Position numbers and translations under genes: made by a program. Positions 18,605 through 27,072 of a stretch of 64,000 nt of DNA are shown in pieces; the stretch's first letter is position 1; every line of letters begins with the position of its first letter. The notes beneath the pieces are model-generated. The model did not search any database, was not told the origin of the DNA, and saw nothing but the letters and a program-made list of their open reading frames with translations. This DNA comes from Nocardiopsis sp. CNT312 (GTDB taxonomy: Bacteria; Actinomycetota; Actinomycetes; Streptosporangiales; Streptosporangiaceae), in NCBI RefSeq assembly GCF_000515115.1, contig NZ_AZXF01000019.1, positions 84,300 through 148,299 on the forward strand. The letters are read 5' to 3'.

Positions 18605-19635
18605 AGGGCGAGCCCGAGATCCCGCAGCCCGGCGGCGACGATCTCGATGCCCTCGACCGTGCGGATGGTCGGGTTCATGGCCTGCCCGCTGAGCAGGACG
18701 TAGCGCTCATCGCGCACGGCGGTGAGTTCGGCGGTGGCGGGGTTGTCCTCCAGGAAGCCGATCTTGGCCTGCGCGGTCTCCGCCGTCTGCGAGTCGCGGG
18801 TCAGGTCGCCGAGCACGATGACGTCCGGGTCGCGGTCGGCGACGGTCTCCCAGTTGATCTGGGGCCACTCGTCGCGGGTGTCGTCGAAGGCGTTCTCCGC
18901 GCCCACCGCGCGGGTGATGATGCCGGGGGCGCCGCAGCAGCCCGCGAGGTAGGGCGACTCGGAATTGGCGAACCAGTACATGACCGTCACGTCCGCGACG
19001 TCCAGCCCGTCGGTGGCCGTGTCCACTCGCTGCTCCAGCTCCGCGACGAGCTCCTCGCCGCGTTCGGCCACCCCGAAGATCCGGGCCAGGTCGCGCACCT
19101 CCCCGTAGACGGTGTCCAGGGTGAGCGCCTCACTGCGTGAGCCGTCGCCGCCGCTGTCGTTGTCCTTGCCCGCCGCGCAGTCGGAGGGGGACACGTAGGT
19201 GCCCACGCCCAGGTCCTCGAACTGCTCCCGGGTGGCGACGCCGCCCGCGCCGAGCGTGGACTCGAAGGAGGCGGTCACGAAGTCCGGCTCGGCCTCCAAG
19301 ACCGCCTCGAAAGACGGGTTGTTCTCGGCCAGGCGCGGGATGCCGGAGTTCGCCTCCTCCAGCCCCTCCATGATCGGGTCGGTCCAGGTGGCGGTGCCGA
19401 CGACGCGCTCCTCAAGGCCGAGGGAGAGCAGGATTTCGGTGGTGCCCTGGTTGAGGGAGACGACCCGCTCCGGGGGCGATCCCACGGCGACCCCGTGCCC
19501 GCAGTTGTCGAGGGTCGGGGTGCCGGCGGCGGCCCCGGAGCCGTCCTCGGCCTCCTCGGGGGCCGCGCCGCAGGCGGTGGCCAGGAGGGAGAGGGCGAGC
19601 AGGGCAGGGGCGGGGGACAGCGCTGTGCGCAGCAT
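18601..19635 (-). CDS. btuF: Cobalamin-binding lipoprotein of the ABC transporter
   Basis: This 344-residue periplasmic-binding-protein-like lipoprotein captures the corrinoid outside the membrane. It has a short signal peptide ending in the lipobox LLATAC near residue 23, a low-complexity acidic linker, then the type III binding fold with ERVVSLNQGTTEILLSLGL and DPDVIVLGDLT. Two adjacent cysteines (LAGCCGAPG) are unusual and may form a disulfide. ATG 19635 was chosen because it begins the signal peptide; the frame stays open upstream through the riboswitch region. It is the first gene of the seven-gene operon. Confidence 0.88.
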   Translation of the reverse strand: MLRTALSPAPALLALSLLATACGAAPEEAEDGSGAAAGTPTLDNCGHGVAVGSPPERVVSLNQGTTEILLSLGLEERVVGTATWTDPIMEGLEEANSGIPRLAENNPSFEAVLEAEPDFVTASFESTLGAGGVATREQFEDLGVGTYVSPSDCAAGKDNDSGGDGSRSEALTLDTVYGEVRDLARIFGVAERGEELVAELEQRVDTATDGLDVADVTVMYWFANSESPYLAGCCGAPGIITRAVGAENAFDDTRDEWPQINWETVADRDPDVIVLGDLTRDSQTAETAQAKIGFLEDNPATAELTAVRDERYVLLSGQAMNPTIRTVEGIEIVAAGLRDLGLAL

Positions 19636-19705
19636 GGAGGTATGCCTTTGTGTCGGGGCTCGAACGCGGAGCCTGGCCGTGGACCCCGCGCGCGGTCGGC
19701 GCGCG

Positions 19706-19913
19706 GGTGCCAGCAGGTCTTCGGACTCTGGTTCACCCGGACGGGGTGCCTTCCCGGGAGCGGCCGCTCCGACGCTCGGTCGCCGCGGCCCCGCCCAGTG
19801 GCGCGATACCCCGCCCGTCCCCATCACCGCTGCGCGTCAGTTCCGGATTCACACCGGATTCCCTGACCACGAAAGTGGTACGACTGGCCCTGGAAGGGTA
19901 CCAAGCCGCCTTT
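19706..19913 (-). promoter_or_regulatory. Cobalamin (B12) riboswitch ahead of btuFCD-cobNFQK
   Basis: Read on the minus strand, the segment shows the class I pattern in order: GGGAATCCGGTGTGAATCCGG near 19863-19843, then CAGCGGTGA, CCACTGGG, and the terminal GAGTCCGAAGACCTGCTGGC at about 19730-19711. It lies 71 bases ahead of the btuF start. It should repress the whole uptake and synthesis operon when adenosylcobalamin is plentiful. Confidence 0.9.
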
Positions 19914-19946
19914 TGCCGTAGGGAGGGCGAAGCCGATTGGCCCGCG

Positions 19947-20438
19947 TTACCCCGCCCACGGGGTGCGGGGTGGGCGGGCGGAACGGTCGGACGCGTCGAG
20001 CACCTCCACCGGCGCGACCCCGCCGTGCGTGGTGCGCACGCAGAGGCGCCCCCTCCTGTGACGTGGTCCCCGTCGCCCAGGAGCCGAGCAGGCTCCGGTG
20101 CCGGACAGCGCCTCGTGGCCCCCCGACACGCGGCTCAGCGGCGACAGGCCGGGCTGTGGGGACTCCTCCTGGTCCCGGGCCCAGGGGACCACCAAGCCTG
20201 GCGGGTCCAGGCCGGCCCAGGAGTAGGACTCGTACAGGAACCCGTCGCAGGACTCGCCTCCGATGGCCAGTTCGTGGCCGGCTGGCGGGTCGGAGCGGGA
20301 TCCGGGGCCGAGGCCGCGCTCGGGCTGGATCCCGCGCAGGTGGATCCGTGCGGTGCCCTGTTCGCGGCGGACGAAGAGGGCCGACCGGCCGTCGGGGGGT
20401 TCTTGACGTCCTTCCCGGGGTTCGCCCAGGGAAGGACG
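19947..20438 (-). other. Intergenic stretch with an open minus-strand frame but no start codon
   Basis: No intact gene is evident in these 490 bases. One minus-strand frame runs open from just after the XRE regulator's stop to 19947 and has protein-like composition (for example ESYSWAGLDPPGLVVPW and RLCVRTTHGGVAPVEVL). The only start in it is a TTG at 20195, and there is no obvious ribosome site. It may be a decayed gene whose 5' end has been lost. The other frames look like arginine-rich shadows. Confidence 0.3.
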
Positions 20439-20442
20439 TCAA
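20403..20442. terminator. 14-bp inverted repeat at the end of the XRE regulator gene
   Basis: TTGACGTCCTTCCC at 20403-20416 is matched perfectly by GGGAAGGACGTCAA at 20429-20442, with a 12-base loop. The right arm overlaps the stop codon of the minus-strand regulator. It is a likely terminator for that gene, without a T-tract. Confidence 0.6.
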
Positions 20443-21290
20443 CGGGCCATGTCCTGTGTGCCGAGCACCGACAGCAGCGCGAGGCGGTCGGCGCTGTCGG
20501 TCCCCACGGCCGGGGTGAACCACAGCAGCCGCTGGCGCCCGTCCTCACTGAACAGGTTCAGGCAGTCGACCTCCAGGGTCCCCAGTTCCGGGTGCCGGAT
20601 CCGCTTGCGGTCCTGGCGCCGGAACGCCACATCGTGTTCGGCCCACACCCGCGCGAACTCCGGTGACTCGTCGAGCAGCGCCGTGACCAGGGACACGGCC
20701 TCGGTGTCCGACGACTCCCGCCGCCCCGCCGCCGCCCTGAGGTCGGCGGTGAAGGCGCGTGTCTGACCGTCGTGGTCCTCCTCGGGGTACAGGTCGCGGG
20801 CCGCGGGGTCGGTGAACCACCGGTAGACGAAGCTCGCCCGCCTGCCGTGGAATCCCGACTGGTCGCCGAGCAGCGCGACCGCCAGCCGGTTCTGGACGAG
20901 TGTGACGTGCAGGTCGGTGATCACCTGGGCCGGGGTGGTGTCCAGCCGGTCCAGCAGGTCCAGCATGCCCGGGTGGACGTGCGAGGCGCCGCCGCCGTCG
21001 GCGGGCACCGGGCGGTGCGCCAAACGGTAGAGGTGGTCGCGCTCGTCGCGGGTGAGCCGCAGCGCCCGTGCCAGAGCGCTCAGCATCTGTTCCGAGGGCT
21101 GGGATCCGCGGCCGCGCTCCAGTTCGGTGTAGTACTCCACCGAGGCACCCGCCAACTGGGCGACCTCGTCGCGCCGCAGCCCCGGCACGCGGCGGCGCGG
21201 CCCGTGCGGCAGGCCCACGTCGGAGGGGCGCACGCGGTCACGGCGCGAGCGCAGGAAGGCACCGAGTTCGGCGTACTTGGCGGTACTCAT
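20439..21290 (-). CDS. XRE-family regulator with MmyB-like ligand-binding domain
   Basis: This 283-residue protein has an N-terminal helix-turn-helix (about residues 8-75), including VPGLRRDEVAQLAGASVEYYTELERG, followed by an MmyB-type PAS-like domain from about residue 105 with WFTDPAARDLYPEED. This architecture is common in actinobacteria and often sits divergently beside a short-chain dehydrogenase that it regulates, exactly as here. ATG 21290 starts at the conserved AELGAFLRSRRDRVRP block; the open frame above it is low-complexity. It probably senses a small hydrophobic ligand and controls the SDR and tautomerase pair. Confidence 0.85.
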   Translation of the reverse strand: MSTAKYAELGAFLRSRRDRVRPSDVGLPHGPRRRVPGLRRDEVAQLAGASVEYYTELERGRGSQPSEQMLSALARALRLTRDERDHLYRLAHRPVPADGGGASHVHPGMLDLLDRLDTTPAQVITDLHVTLVQNRLAVALLGDQSGFHGRRASFVYRWFTDPAARDLYPEEDHDGQTRAFTADLRAAAGRRESSDTEAVSLVTALLDESPEFARVWAEHDVAFRRQDRKRIRHPELGTLEVDCLNLFSEDGRQRLLWFTPAVGTDSADRLALLSVLGTQDMAR

Positions 21291-21392
21291 CGTCTCCAGT
21301 GTGCGCCCTGTCCGGCCGCGGGAGACAGGGGACGGCGTCCCCCCTGTCCGGAGCCTCTGCCACTTCTTGCCGAAGCCGCTCAGTATGGGGGC

Positions 21393-22151
21393 ATGACCAC
21401 ACAGAACAGCACGAACACCGCGGAGTCCCGCGTCGCGGTCGTCACCGGAGGATCCCGGGGGATCGGCCGCGCCGTTGCCCTCGCCCTCGCCGGTCAGGGC
21501 ATGGCGGTCGTCGTCGGCTACGCCGCGAACAAGGGTGAGGCCGACGCCGTGGTGAGCGAGATCGAGGCGGGCGGCGGGCGGGCGCTGGCATCGGCCGCCG
21601 ACGTCGCCGACCCGGACGCGGTCGCGGAGAGCTTCGACACCGCGGAGCGGGCCTTCGGCGGGGTGGACGCGGTGGTCCACTCCGCCGGGCGGATCGCGCT
21701 CGCACCGATCGCCGGCCTCGACCTGGCGGAGTTCGACGCCCTGCACCGCACCAACGTCCGCGGCGCGTTCGTGGTCGCCCAGCAGGCGGCCCGGCGGGTC
21801 CGCCCGGGCGGCGCGATCGTGACGCTGTCCTCCTCAGTCGTCGGCCTGCGCTTCCCCTCCTACGGCGCCTACGCGGCGAGCAAGGGGGCCGTCGAGGTGA
21901 TGACCCAGGTCCTCGCACAAGAGTTGCGGGGGCGCGACGTGAGTGTCAACGCCGTCGCTCCGGGCCCCACGGCCACCGAACTCTTCTTCGAGGGCAAGGA
22001 CGAGGAGACCGTGGCCGCGCTCGCGCGGCGGGCCCCGCTGGAGCGGCTGGGCACCCCCGAGGACATGGCCGCGACCGTGGCCTTCCTGGCCTCGCCCGCG
22101 GGGCACTGGGTCAACGGCCAGATCGTGCGCGCCAACGGCGGGATCGTCTAG
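21393..22151 (+). CDS. Short-chain dehydrogenase/reductase
   Basis: This 252-residue classical SDR is probably NADP(H)-dependent. The cofactor motif VVTGGSRGIGRAVAL lies near residues 16-30, NAG is replaced by SAGR at about 93, the catalytic serine is in VTLSSSVVG, and YGAYAASKGAVE supplies Tyr and Lys. The C-terminal PLERLGTPEDMAATVAFLAS and VNGQIVRANGG are typical. It diverges from the XRE regulator across about 100 bases and is followed by a tautomerase gene. Substrate is not apparent. The ATG at 21393 begins a short polar tail before the first strand; the longer open frame covers the regulator's shadow. Confidence 0.88.
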   Translation: MTTQNSTNTAESRVAVVTGGSRGIGRAVALALAGQGMAVVVGYAANKGEADAVVSEIEAGGGRALASAADVADPDAVAESFDTAERAFGGVDAVVHSAGRIALAPIAGLDLAEFDALHRTNVRGAFVVAQQAARRVRPGGAIVTLSSSVVGLRFPSYGAYAASKGAVEVMTQVLAQELRGRDVSVNAVAPGPTATELFFEGKDEETVAALARRAPLERLGTPEDMAATVAFLASPAGHWVNGQIVRANGGIV

Positions 22152-22227
22152 CCCCGGCCGCACCACCGGACTTCCGCTCCGGCGGAGGAACACCCGCCTT
22201 ACCCGCTTTCGACTGGAGGAGAGATCC

Positions 22228-22437
22228 ATGCCCTTCGCCAACTTCAAGGTCCCTGCCGACACCCTCACCGACGAGCAGAAGAAGGAGATCGTCGAGCGCA
22301 CCACCGATCTGTACGCCGACCTCTACGGTGAGCGCGCCAGGGCCACCACGGTCGTGCTGGTCGACGAGGTCGTCGACGGCGGCTGGGGTGTGGCCGGAAA
22401 CGTCCTCACCGCGGCCATGCTCAACGGCGGTTCCTGA
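22228..22437 (+). CDS. 4-oxalocrotonate tautomerase-like protein
   Basis: This 69-residue protein belongs to the small tautomerase superfamily. After removal of the initiator methionine, the expected catalytic Pro1 is exposed (M-PFANFKVPAD). The family helix LTDEQKKEIVERTTDLYADLYG and the strand TTVVLVDEVVDGGWGVAG follow. Length is typical of the trimer- or hexamer-forming enzymes. A strong ribosome site (GGAGGAGAG) precedes ATG 22228. It probably shares a transcript with the SDR. The substrate cannot be told from sequence. Confidence 0.85.
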   Translation: MPFANFKVPADTLTDEQKKEIVERTTDLYADLYGERARATTVVLVDEVVDGGWGVAGNVLTAAMLNGGS

Positions 22438-22531
22438 CGGGCCCGGGCGGCCCGGCGGTGGAGACCGCCGGGCCGCCCCGAGCCGGGGAGGGGACGCTTC
22501 CCTTCCGAGCCGGACGAGGGGACCATTAGGG

Positions 22532-22545
22532 TGGGAGCGCTCCCA
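22532..22545. promoter_or_regulatory. CebR-type operator, TGGGAGCGCTCCCA
   Basis: A perfect 14-base palindrome stands 17 bases ahead of the GH1 beta-glucosidase ATG. This sequence is the established binding site of CebR, the LacI-family cellobiose/cellotriose repressor of Streptomyces, and of close homologues in other actinobacteria. No LacI-family gene is in this window, so the repressor must be encoded elsewhere. An identical box lies at 26998-27011. Confidence 0.85.
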
Positions 22546-22562
22546 ATCAGGAAGGTCCCAGC

Positions 22563-23951
22563 ATGAGCGACCCCGCCCTCCCACCTGAACTGCTCTTCGG
22601 CACCGCCACCGCTGCCTACCAGGTGGAGGGAGCGGCACACGAGGGCGGACGGGGCCCCTCGATCTGGGACACCTACTGCCGCACCCCCGGCCGCGTCGCC
22701 CGGGGCGAAAGCGGCGACACCGCCTGCGACCACTACCACCGCTACCCCGAGGACGTCGCGCTCATGGCCGGCCTCGGGGTGGACCTGTACCGCTTCTCCG
22801 TCGCCTGGCCCCGGGTCCAGCCCACCGGCCGCGGCCCGGCCAACCCCGAGGGCCTGGCCTTCTACGACCGCCTGGTGGACACGGTCCTGGAGGCCGGGAT
22901 CGAACCCGCCCTCACCCTCTACCACTGGGACCTGCCCCAGGCCCTGGAGGACGGCGGCGGCTGGCGCGACCGGGACACCGCGCACCGCTTCGCCGAGTAC
23001 GCCGGACTGGTCGCCGACCGCCTCGGCGACCGCGTCCGCCGCTGGATCACCCTCAACGAACCCTTCTGCTCGGCCTTCGTCGGCCACGCCGTGGGCCGCC
23101 ACGCACCCGGAACCAGGGAGGGCCGTCCCGCGTTGGCCGCCGCCCACCACCTCCTGCTCGCCCACGGTCTGGCCGTCGGTGAACTGCGCGACGCCGGAGC
23201 CGAGCAGGTGGGGATCACCCTCAACCCCGACCACCTGCTGCCCGCCACCGACAGCGAGGCCGATCGTGCGGCCGTGGAGCGGGCGCGCACCCTGCACAAC
23301 CGCACCTGGCTGGATCCGATCCTCACCGGTGCCTACCCCGACAACGAGACCGAGACCTGGGGCGCCCTGGCCGACGGCTCCCACCGCCGCGAGGGAGACC
23401 TGGAGGTGATCGCCCAGTCGCTGGACTTCCTGGGGATCAACTACTACCGGCCGATCATGCTGCGCGACGCCCCGCACACCGAACCCGACCCCGAATTGCG
23501 CACCGCCGCGGACATCGGCACCGAACAGGTGCCCTTCGAGGGCGTGCGGCACACCACCATGGGGTGGCCGGTCGTCCCCGACACCTTCGCCGACCTGCTC
23601 GTGGACCTGAACCGCCGCTACCCCGGCATGCCGCCCGTGTTCATCACCGAGAACGGCTCGGCCGAGGACGACCGGCCCGACGCGCGGGGCCGGGTCCGCG
23701 ACACCGGGCGGGTGGACTACCTGCGCGACCACCTGGCGTCCCTGGCCAGGGCGATCGAGGCGGGCGTGGACGTGCGCGGCTACTTCGTGTGGTCGCTGCT
23801 GGACAACTTCGAGTGGGCCTTCGGCTACGACCGGCGGTTCGGGCTGGTTCGGGTCGACTACGACACCCTGGAGCGCCACCCCAAGGACAGCTACCACTGG
23901 TATCGGGACTTCCTGCGGGAGCACCGCGCCCGCCGGGCCGAGCGTGGGTGA
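22563..23951 (+). CDS. bglC: GH1 beta-glucosidase
   Basis: This 462-residue cytoplasmic family 1 glycoside hydrolase probably cleaves imported cellobiose or related beta-glucosides. It opens with LLFGTATAAYQVEGAAHEGG, carries the acid/base Glu166 in TLNEPFCSAF and the nucleophile Glu363 in FITENGSAEDD, and ends with YFVWSLLDNFEWAFGYDRRFG. No signal peptide is present. The perfect CebR box immediately upstream matches the regulation known for bglC-type genes. It ends in a 10-bp stem terminator. A paralogous GH1 lies at 44804-46210. Confidence 0.93.
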   Translation: MSDPALPPELLFGTATAAYQVEGAAHEGGRGPSIWDTYCRTPGRVARGESGDTACDHYHRYPEDVALMAGLGVDLYRFSVAWPRVQPTGRGPANPEGLAFYDRLVDTVLEAGIEPALTLYHWDLPQALEDGGGWRDRDTAHRFAEYAGLVADRLGDRVRRWITLNEPFCSAFVGHAVGRHAPGTREGRPALAAAHHLLLAHGLAVGELRDAGAEQVGITLNPDHLLPATDSEADRAAVERARTLHNRTWLDPILTGAYPDNETETWGALADGSHRREGDLEVIAQSLDFLGINYYRPIMLRDAPHTEPDPELRTAADIGTEQVPFEGVRHTTMGWPVVPDTFADLLVDLNRRYPGMPPVFITENGSAEDDRPDARGRVRDTGRVDYLRDHLASLARAIEAGVDVRGYFVWSLLDNFEWAFGYDRRFGLVRVDYDTLERHPKDSYHWYRDFLREHRARRAERG

Positions 23952-23953
23952 CC

Positions 23954-23984
23954 CGAGCGGACCCTCCCACCGTCGGTCCGCTCG
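23954..23984 (+). terminator. Hairpin terminator after the GH1 gene
   Basis: CGAGCGGACC at 23954-23963 is the perfect reverse complement of GGTCCGCTCG at 23975-23984, with an 11-base loop. It begins three bases after the GH1 stop codon. Confidence 0.7.
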
Positions 23985-24355
23985 ATCGCGGCACCGGACC
24001 GGTGTGGAGGCGCTCTGACCTCCATTGACGATCGGCTTTCGGTGGGGCCGGGCCGCACGAGGGCGGCCGCCCCGTCGCGGTGGATCGGATCCAGCCCGGG
24101 CCGTGTCCACCTCCTGGAGGGGGAACCGGTGCCCGTCTCTGCGCAATCGGGGCAATTTCCGGTGCCGCCGTTCGTGCGATGTGCCGACGGGGCCTCGGGA
24201 AGGCGTGGGTCCGCACGCCGCTGACAAGCGCCGCGCCTCGGGCGGTGGTACGGATTTCCTGTACGAGGGCCGTCCGCCGCCGTAGGCTGGAGGGAAGCCG
24301 TTCGCGCCCGGGGCGCACGGACTCCCGGGCCGGTTCCCGCACCGGAGGGGGCAGT
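23985..24355. other. Intergenic stretch without a recognisable gene
   Basis: About 370 bases separate the GH1 terminator from the membrane-protein gene. Short open frames here have neither family resemblance nor a ribosome site. A GGAGGGGG ribosome site occurs at the far end, just before ATG 24356. I see no convincing promoter or repeat. Confidence 0.5.
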
Positions 24356-25096
24356 ATGCCCGCACGTACGCGCGACTGGTTTCGAGCCGTCACCATGTTC
24401 ACCGCGCCGGTGGCCCTGTTCGCCGTGATCCTGTACCACCCCTTTCTCGCGCACACCACGGTCACTGCGGAGGGTCTGGCGGAGGTGATCGCGGCCGATC
24501 CGACCCGGTGGTCCCTGACGCACGTGCTGGCGGTCGTGGCGCTGGCCCTGCTCGCCCTGGCCTTCCAAGGGCTGCACGACATGCTGCGGGAGGCGGGTGA
24601 GGAACGCTGGAGCTCCTTTGGGCTGCCCCTGGTCACCGTGGCCCTGGTGTTCCTCGCCGCGTTGGCGGGGAAGGAGCCGGCCGTCGCGGCGGTGAGCCAG
24701 GCCGGAACCGACGTCCTCGCCTTGGTACAGGCCACGAGGCCGTCGACCGTGGTGATGTTCTTGGTCAGCGCGGTCACCTTCCTGTGCGGCGCGCTGGCGT
24801 TTGCGATGGGGGCCATGCGCACCGTGATCACGGGCCGGACGATGACGGCCCTGGTGGTGGTCGCCCTGGTCGTCCTGGGCCTGGCGATGCTGACGCCGCT
24901 GTTCACCATCGGCTACGTGATCGGAGCCGCCGCGATCGTGGCGTTCTGGCCCCTGGCCTGGGCGGCGGTGCGAGGTGGACCGGCGGCAGAGGCCGGTCCG
25001 GGGGAGCAAGACACACCGGACGGGGGGGAGCGGCCCGCCGCGCCGCGTCCCCGTGCCGCCGATCGCAAGGGGGTGTTCCGGCACAGCGGACGGTAA
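24356..25096 (+). CDS. Six-span integral membrane protein, function unknown
   Basis: This 246-residue protein has about six hydrophobic segments, near residues 12-32, 60-80, 95-112, 133-155, 160-180 and 183-205, and a charged proline/arginine tail of about 35 residues. No catalytic motif stands out, and I do not recognise the family. ATG 24356 is supported by a GGAGGGGG site and by the first span starting soon after. It lies 77 bases ahead of the MBL-rhodanese gene in the same direction and may share its transcript. The cytoplasmic or extracellular side of the tail was not determined. Confidence 0.7.
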   Translation: MPARTRDWFRAVTMFTAPVALFAVILYHPFLAHTTVTAEGLAEVIAADPTRWSLTHVLAVVALALLALAFQGLHDMLREAGEERWSSFGLPLVTVALVFLAALAGKEPAVAAVSQAGTDVLALVQATRPSTVVMFLVSAVTFLCGALAFAMGAMRTVITGRTMTALVVVALVVLGLAMLTPLFTIGYVIGAAAIVAFWPLAWAAVRGGPAAEAGPGEQDTPDGGERPAAPRPRAADRKGVFRHSGR

Positions 25097-25173
25097 GGAT
25101 CACACGCCGGACACTGACAGCAACGGCCCGCCGGCGCCCGCGTGGTATCCGGCGGGCCAGGGGAGTGGTGACG

Positions 25174-26568
25174 ATGGAGTCCGGGATCGACGTCCGGGTG
25201 ATCGAGACGTCCTCGCTTGGGGACCGCAGCTACCTGGCCAACGACGGCGAGGCGGCCCTGGTGGTCGACCCCCAGCGCGACGTCGACCGGATCATCGCCC
25301 TCGCGGGCCGCCTCGGGACGCGTATCACCCACGTGGTGGAGACCCATATCCACAACGACTACGTCTCCGGTGGTCTGGAACTGTGCCGACTGACCGGTGC
25401 GACCTACGCGATGGCCGCCGCCGACCATGTCGCCTTCCAGCGCACACCGCTCTCCGACGGCGACCTCCTGGAGGTCTCCCCGCGCATGCGGGTACGCGCC
25501 GTCGCCACCCCCGGACACACCTTCCACCACCTCGCCTACGTACTGGAGGGCCCCGACGGTACCGAGGGTGTGTTCACCGGCGGCTCACTGCTGTTCGGCA
25601 CCACCGGCCGCACCGACCTGCTGGGCCGCGAGCACGCCGAGGCCCTCGCCCGGCGCCAGCACGCCTCCGCGCACCGGCTCGCCGACCTGCTCCCCGAGGG
25701 GGCACAGGTGTGGCCCACGCACGGCTTCGGCGGCTTCTGCTCGGCGGCACGGGCCGAGGGGGGCACCTCCACCGTGGGGCGGGAGAGGGAGCGCAACCCC
25801 GCGCTGCGGCTGGCCGCCGACGAGTTCGTCGCCCACACCCTGGCGGGCCTGGACACCTACCCCGCCTACTACGCCCACATGGGCGTGACCAACCTCGCCG
25901 GTCCCGAACCGGTGGACCTGCGCCCGCCCGCCGTCGCGGACCCGCACCACCTGCGCCTACGCCTGGCGGCGGGCGAGTGGGTCGTGGACCTGCGCAACCG
26001 CAAGGCCTACGCCCGCGCCCACCTGGCCGGAACCGTCAGCCTGGCCCTGGACGGGCCGATGGCCACCTGGCTGGGCTGGCTCATCGACTGGGGGGCACCG
26101 CTCACCCTCCTGGGGCAGAGCGCCGACGAGGTCGCGCGGGCTCAGCGCGACCTCGTGCGGATCGGTATCGACCGCGTCGCTGCCGCGGCCACCGGAACCC
26201 CCGAGCAGATGGCCGCGGAGCCCGGCCAGGTCCGTTCCACGGACACCGCCGACTTCGCCGACCTGGCCGCCGCACTGGAGGGGAGGGTCCCCGACGGCCT
26301 GCCCGAACCCGGGGCGGTGCTGGACGTGCGGCTCGGCCGCGAGTGGGAGGGCTCCCACGTCGCCGGTGCCGTCCACATTCCGCTGCCCGAACTGTCCCGG
26401 CGCGTCGACGAGGTTCCGGAAGGGGCGGTGTGGGTGCACTGCGGCGGCGGTTACCGCGCCACCGCCGCCGCCTCGCTGCTGGCCCGCGTCGGCCGCCGGG
26501 TGGTGGTCGTGGACGACGACTTCGCCACCGCCGCCGATCAGGGCGTCCCCGTGACCGCCTCCGCATAG
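25174..26568 (+). CDS. MBL-fold and rhodanese fusion, persulfide dioxygenase-like
   Basis: This 464-residue protein joins an N-terminal metallo-beta-lactamase domain to two rhodanese-like domains. The metal motif is HIHNDY, with THIHNDYVSGG beginning near residue 57, and GHTFHHLAYVLEG follows. This resembles ETHE1-type persulfide dioxygenases, although the usual HxHxDH is shifted to HxHNDY, as in the BLH/CstB group. The first rhodanese domain (about 265-365) has no cysteine in its loop (LLGQSADE). The second (about 375-460) keeps Cys423 in WVHCGGGYRA. A role in sulfane-sulfur handling is likely. ATG 25174 is followed at once by the first strand. Confidence 0.85.
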   Translation: MESGIDVRVIETSSLGDRSYLANDGEAALVVDPQRDVDRIIALAGRLGTRITHVVETHIHNDYVSGGLELCRLTGATYAMAAADHVAFQRTPLSDGDLLEVSPRMRVRAVATPGHTFHHLAYVLEGPDGTEGVFTGGSLLFGTTGRTDLLGREHAEALARRQHASAHRLADLLPEGAQVWPTHGFGGFCSAARAEGGTSTVGRERERNPALRLAADEFVAHTLAGLDTYPAYYAHMGVTNLAGPEPVDLRPPAVADPHHLRLRLAAGEWVVDLRNRKAYARAHLAGTVSLALDGPMATWLGWLIDWGAPLTLLGQSADEVARAQRDLVRIGIDRVAAAATGTPEQMAAEPGQVRSTDTADFADLAAALEGRVPDGLPEPGAVLDVRLGREWEGSHVAGAVHIPLPELSRRVDEVPEGAVWVHCGGGYRATAAASLLARVGRRVVVVDDDFATAADQGVPVTASA

Positions 26569-26734
26569 CCCTCCGGTCAGTGTGCGGGGTCGGCGGGCCC
26601 TCCCCGAACGGTTTCAGGAAGAGAACGGGCACGTGTCGTTAGCCGGGTGAGCCCTGCCCGAAACCGGGATCTTTCGGCAGTCCGTTCGGTACTGAATTCC
26701 GATTGGTTCGCGATTCCCACAGTGTCGGCGAGCG

Positions 26735-26771
26735 CCGGAGGCACGGCGGCATGAGTCCGCCGTGCCTCCGG
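26735..26771. terminator. Strong 15-bp hairpin
   Basis: CCGGAGGCACGGCGG at 26735-26749 pairs perfectly with CCGCCGTGCCTCCGG at 26757-26771 around a 7-base loop. It sits about 170 bases after the MBL-rhodanese stop and 180 bases before the biosynthetic-cluster promoter, so it probably insulates the two. Confidence 0.65.
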
Positions 26772-26948
26772 AAAAGGCTTGGACGTGCAAGGACTTCACT
26801 TCCCCGGACCTTCGGTGGCAGGCCCTCCGGAAGGAGGGCAGACATTTTCTATCCGACTATCTCCGGTGCGGCCTGAAGCCTCCTCCTCCGAGCCGGGCCG
26901 ACCGGCAGCGCTCCAATCATGAAACGTCCCTTTTTGGATGCTCATGCC

Positions 26949-27011
26949 TTGACAGTGTGAGGATGATCTCCCTACCATGGGGTCGTTGCGATGCGGTTGG
27001 GAGCGCTCCCA
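26949..27011 (+). promoter_or_regulatory. Promoter with overlapping CebR-type operator ahead of the biosynthetic cluster
   Basis: TTGACA at 26949-26954 and TACCAT at 26973-26978, 18 bases apart, form a good -35/-10 pair. A perfect TGGGAGCGCTCCCA palindrome lies at 26998-27011, about 20 bases past the -10, where a LacI-type repressor would block the start of transcription. The transcript would lead into an AT-rich leader and the LuxR-type regulator at 27282. This suggests control of the cluster by cello-oligosaccharide availability, as CebR does for thaxtomin synthesis in Streptomyces scabies. Confidence 0.75.
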
Positions 27012-27072
27012 GCGAAATTCGCACACCCTGATCTGAGGTCCTGGTGATATTTGTCCCGCGTGTGAAATTTTC

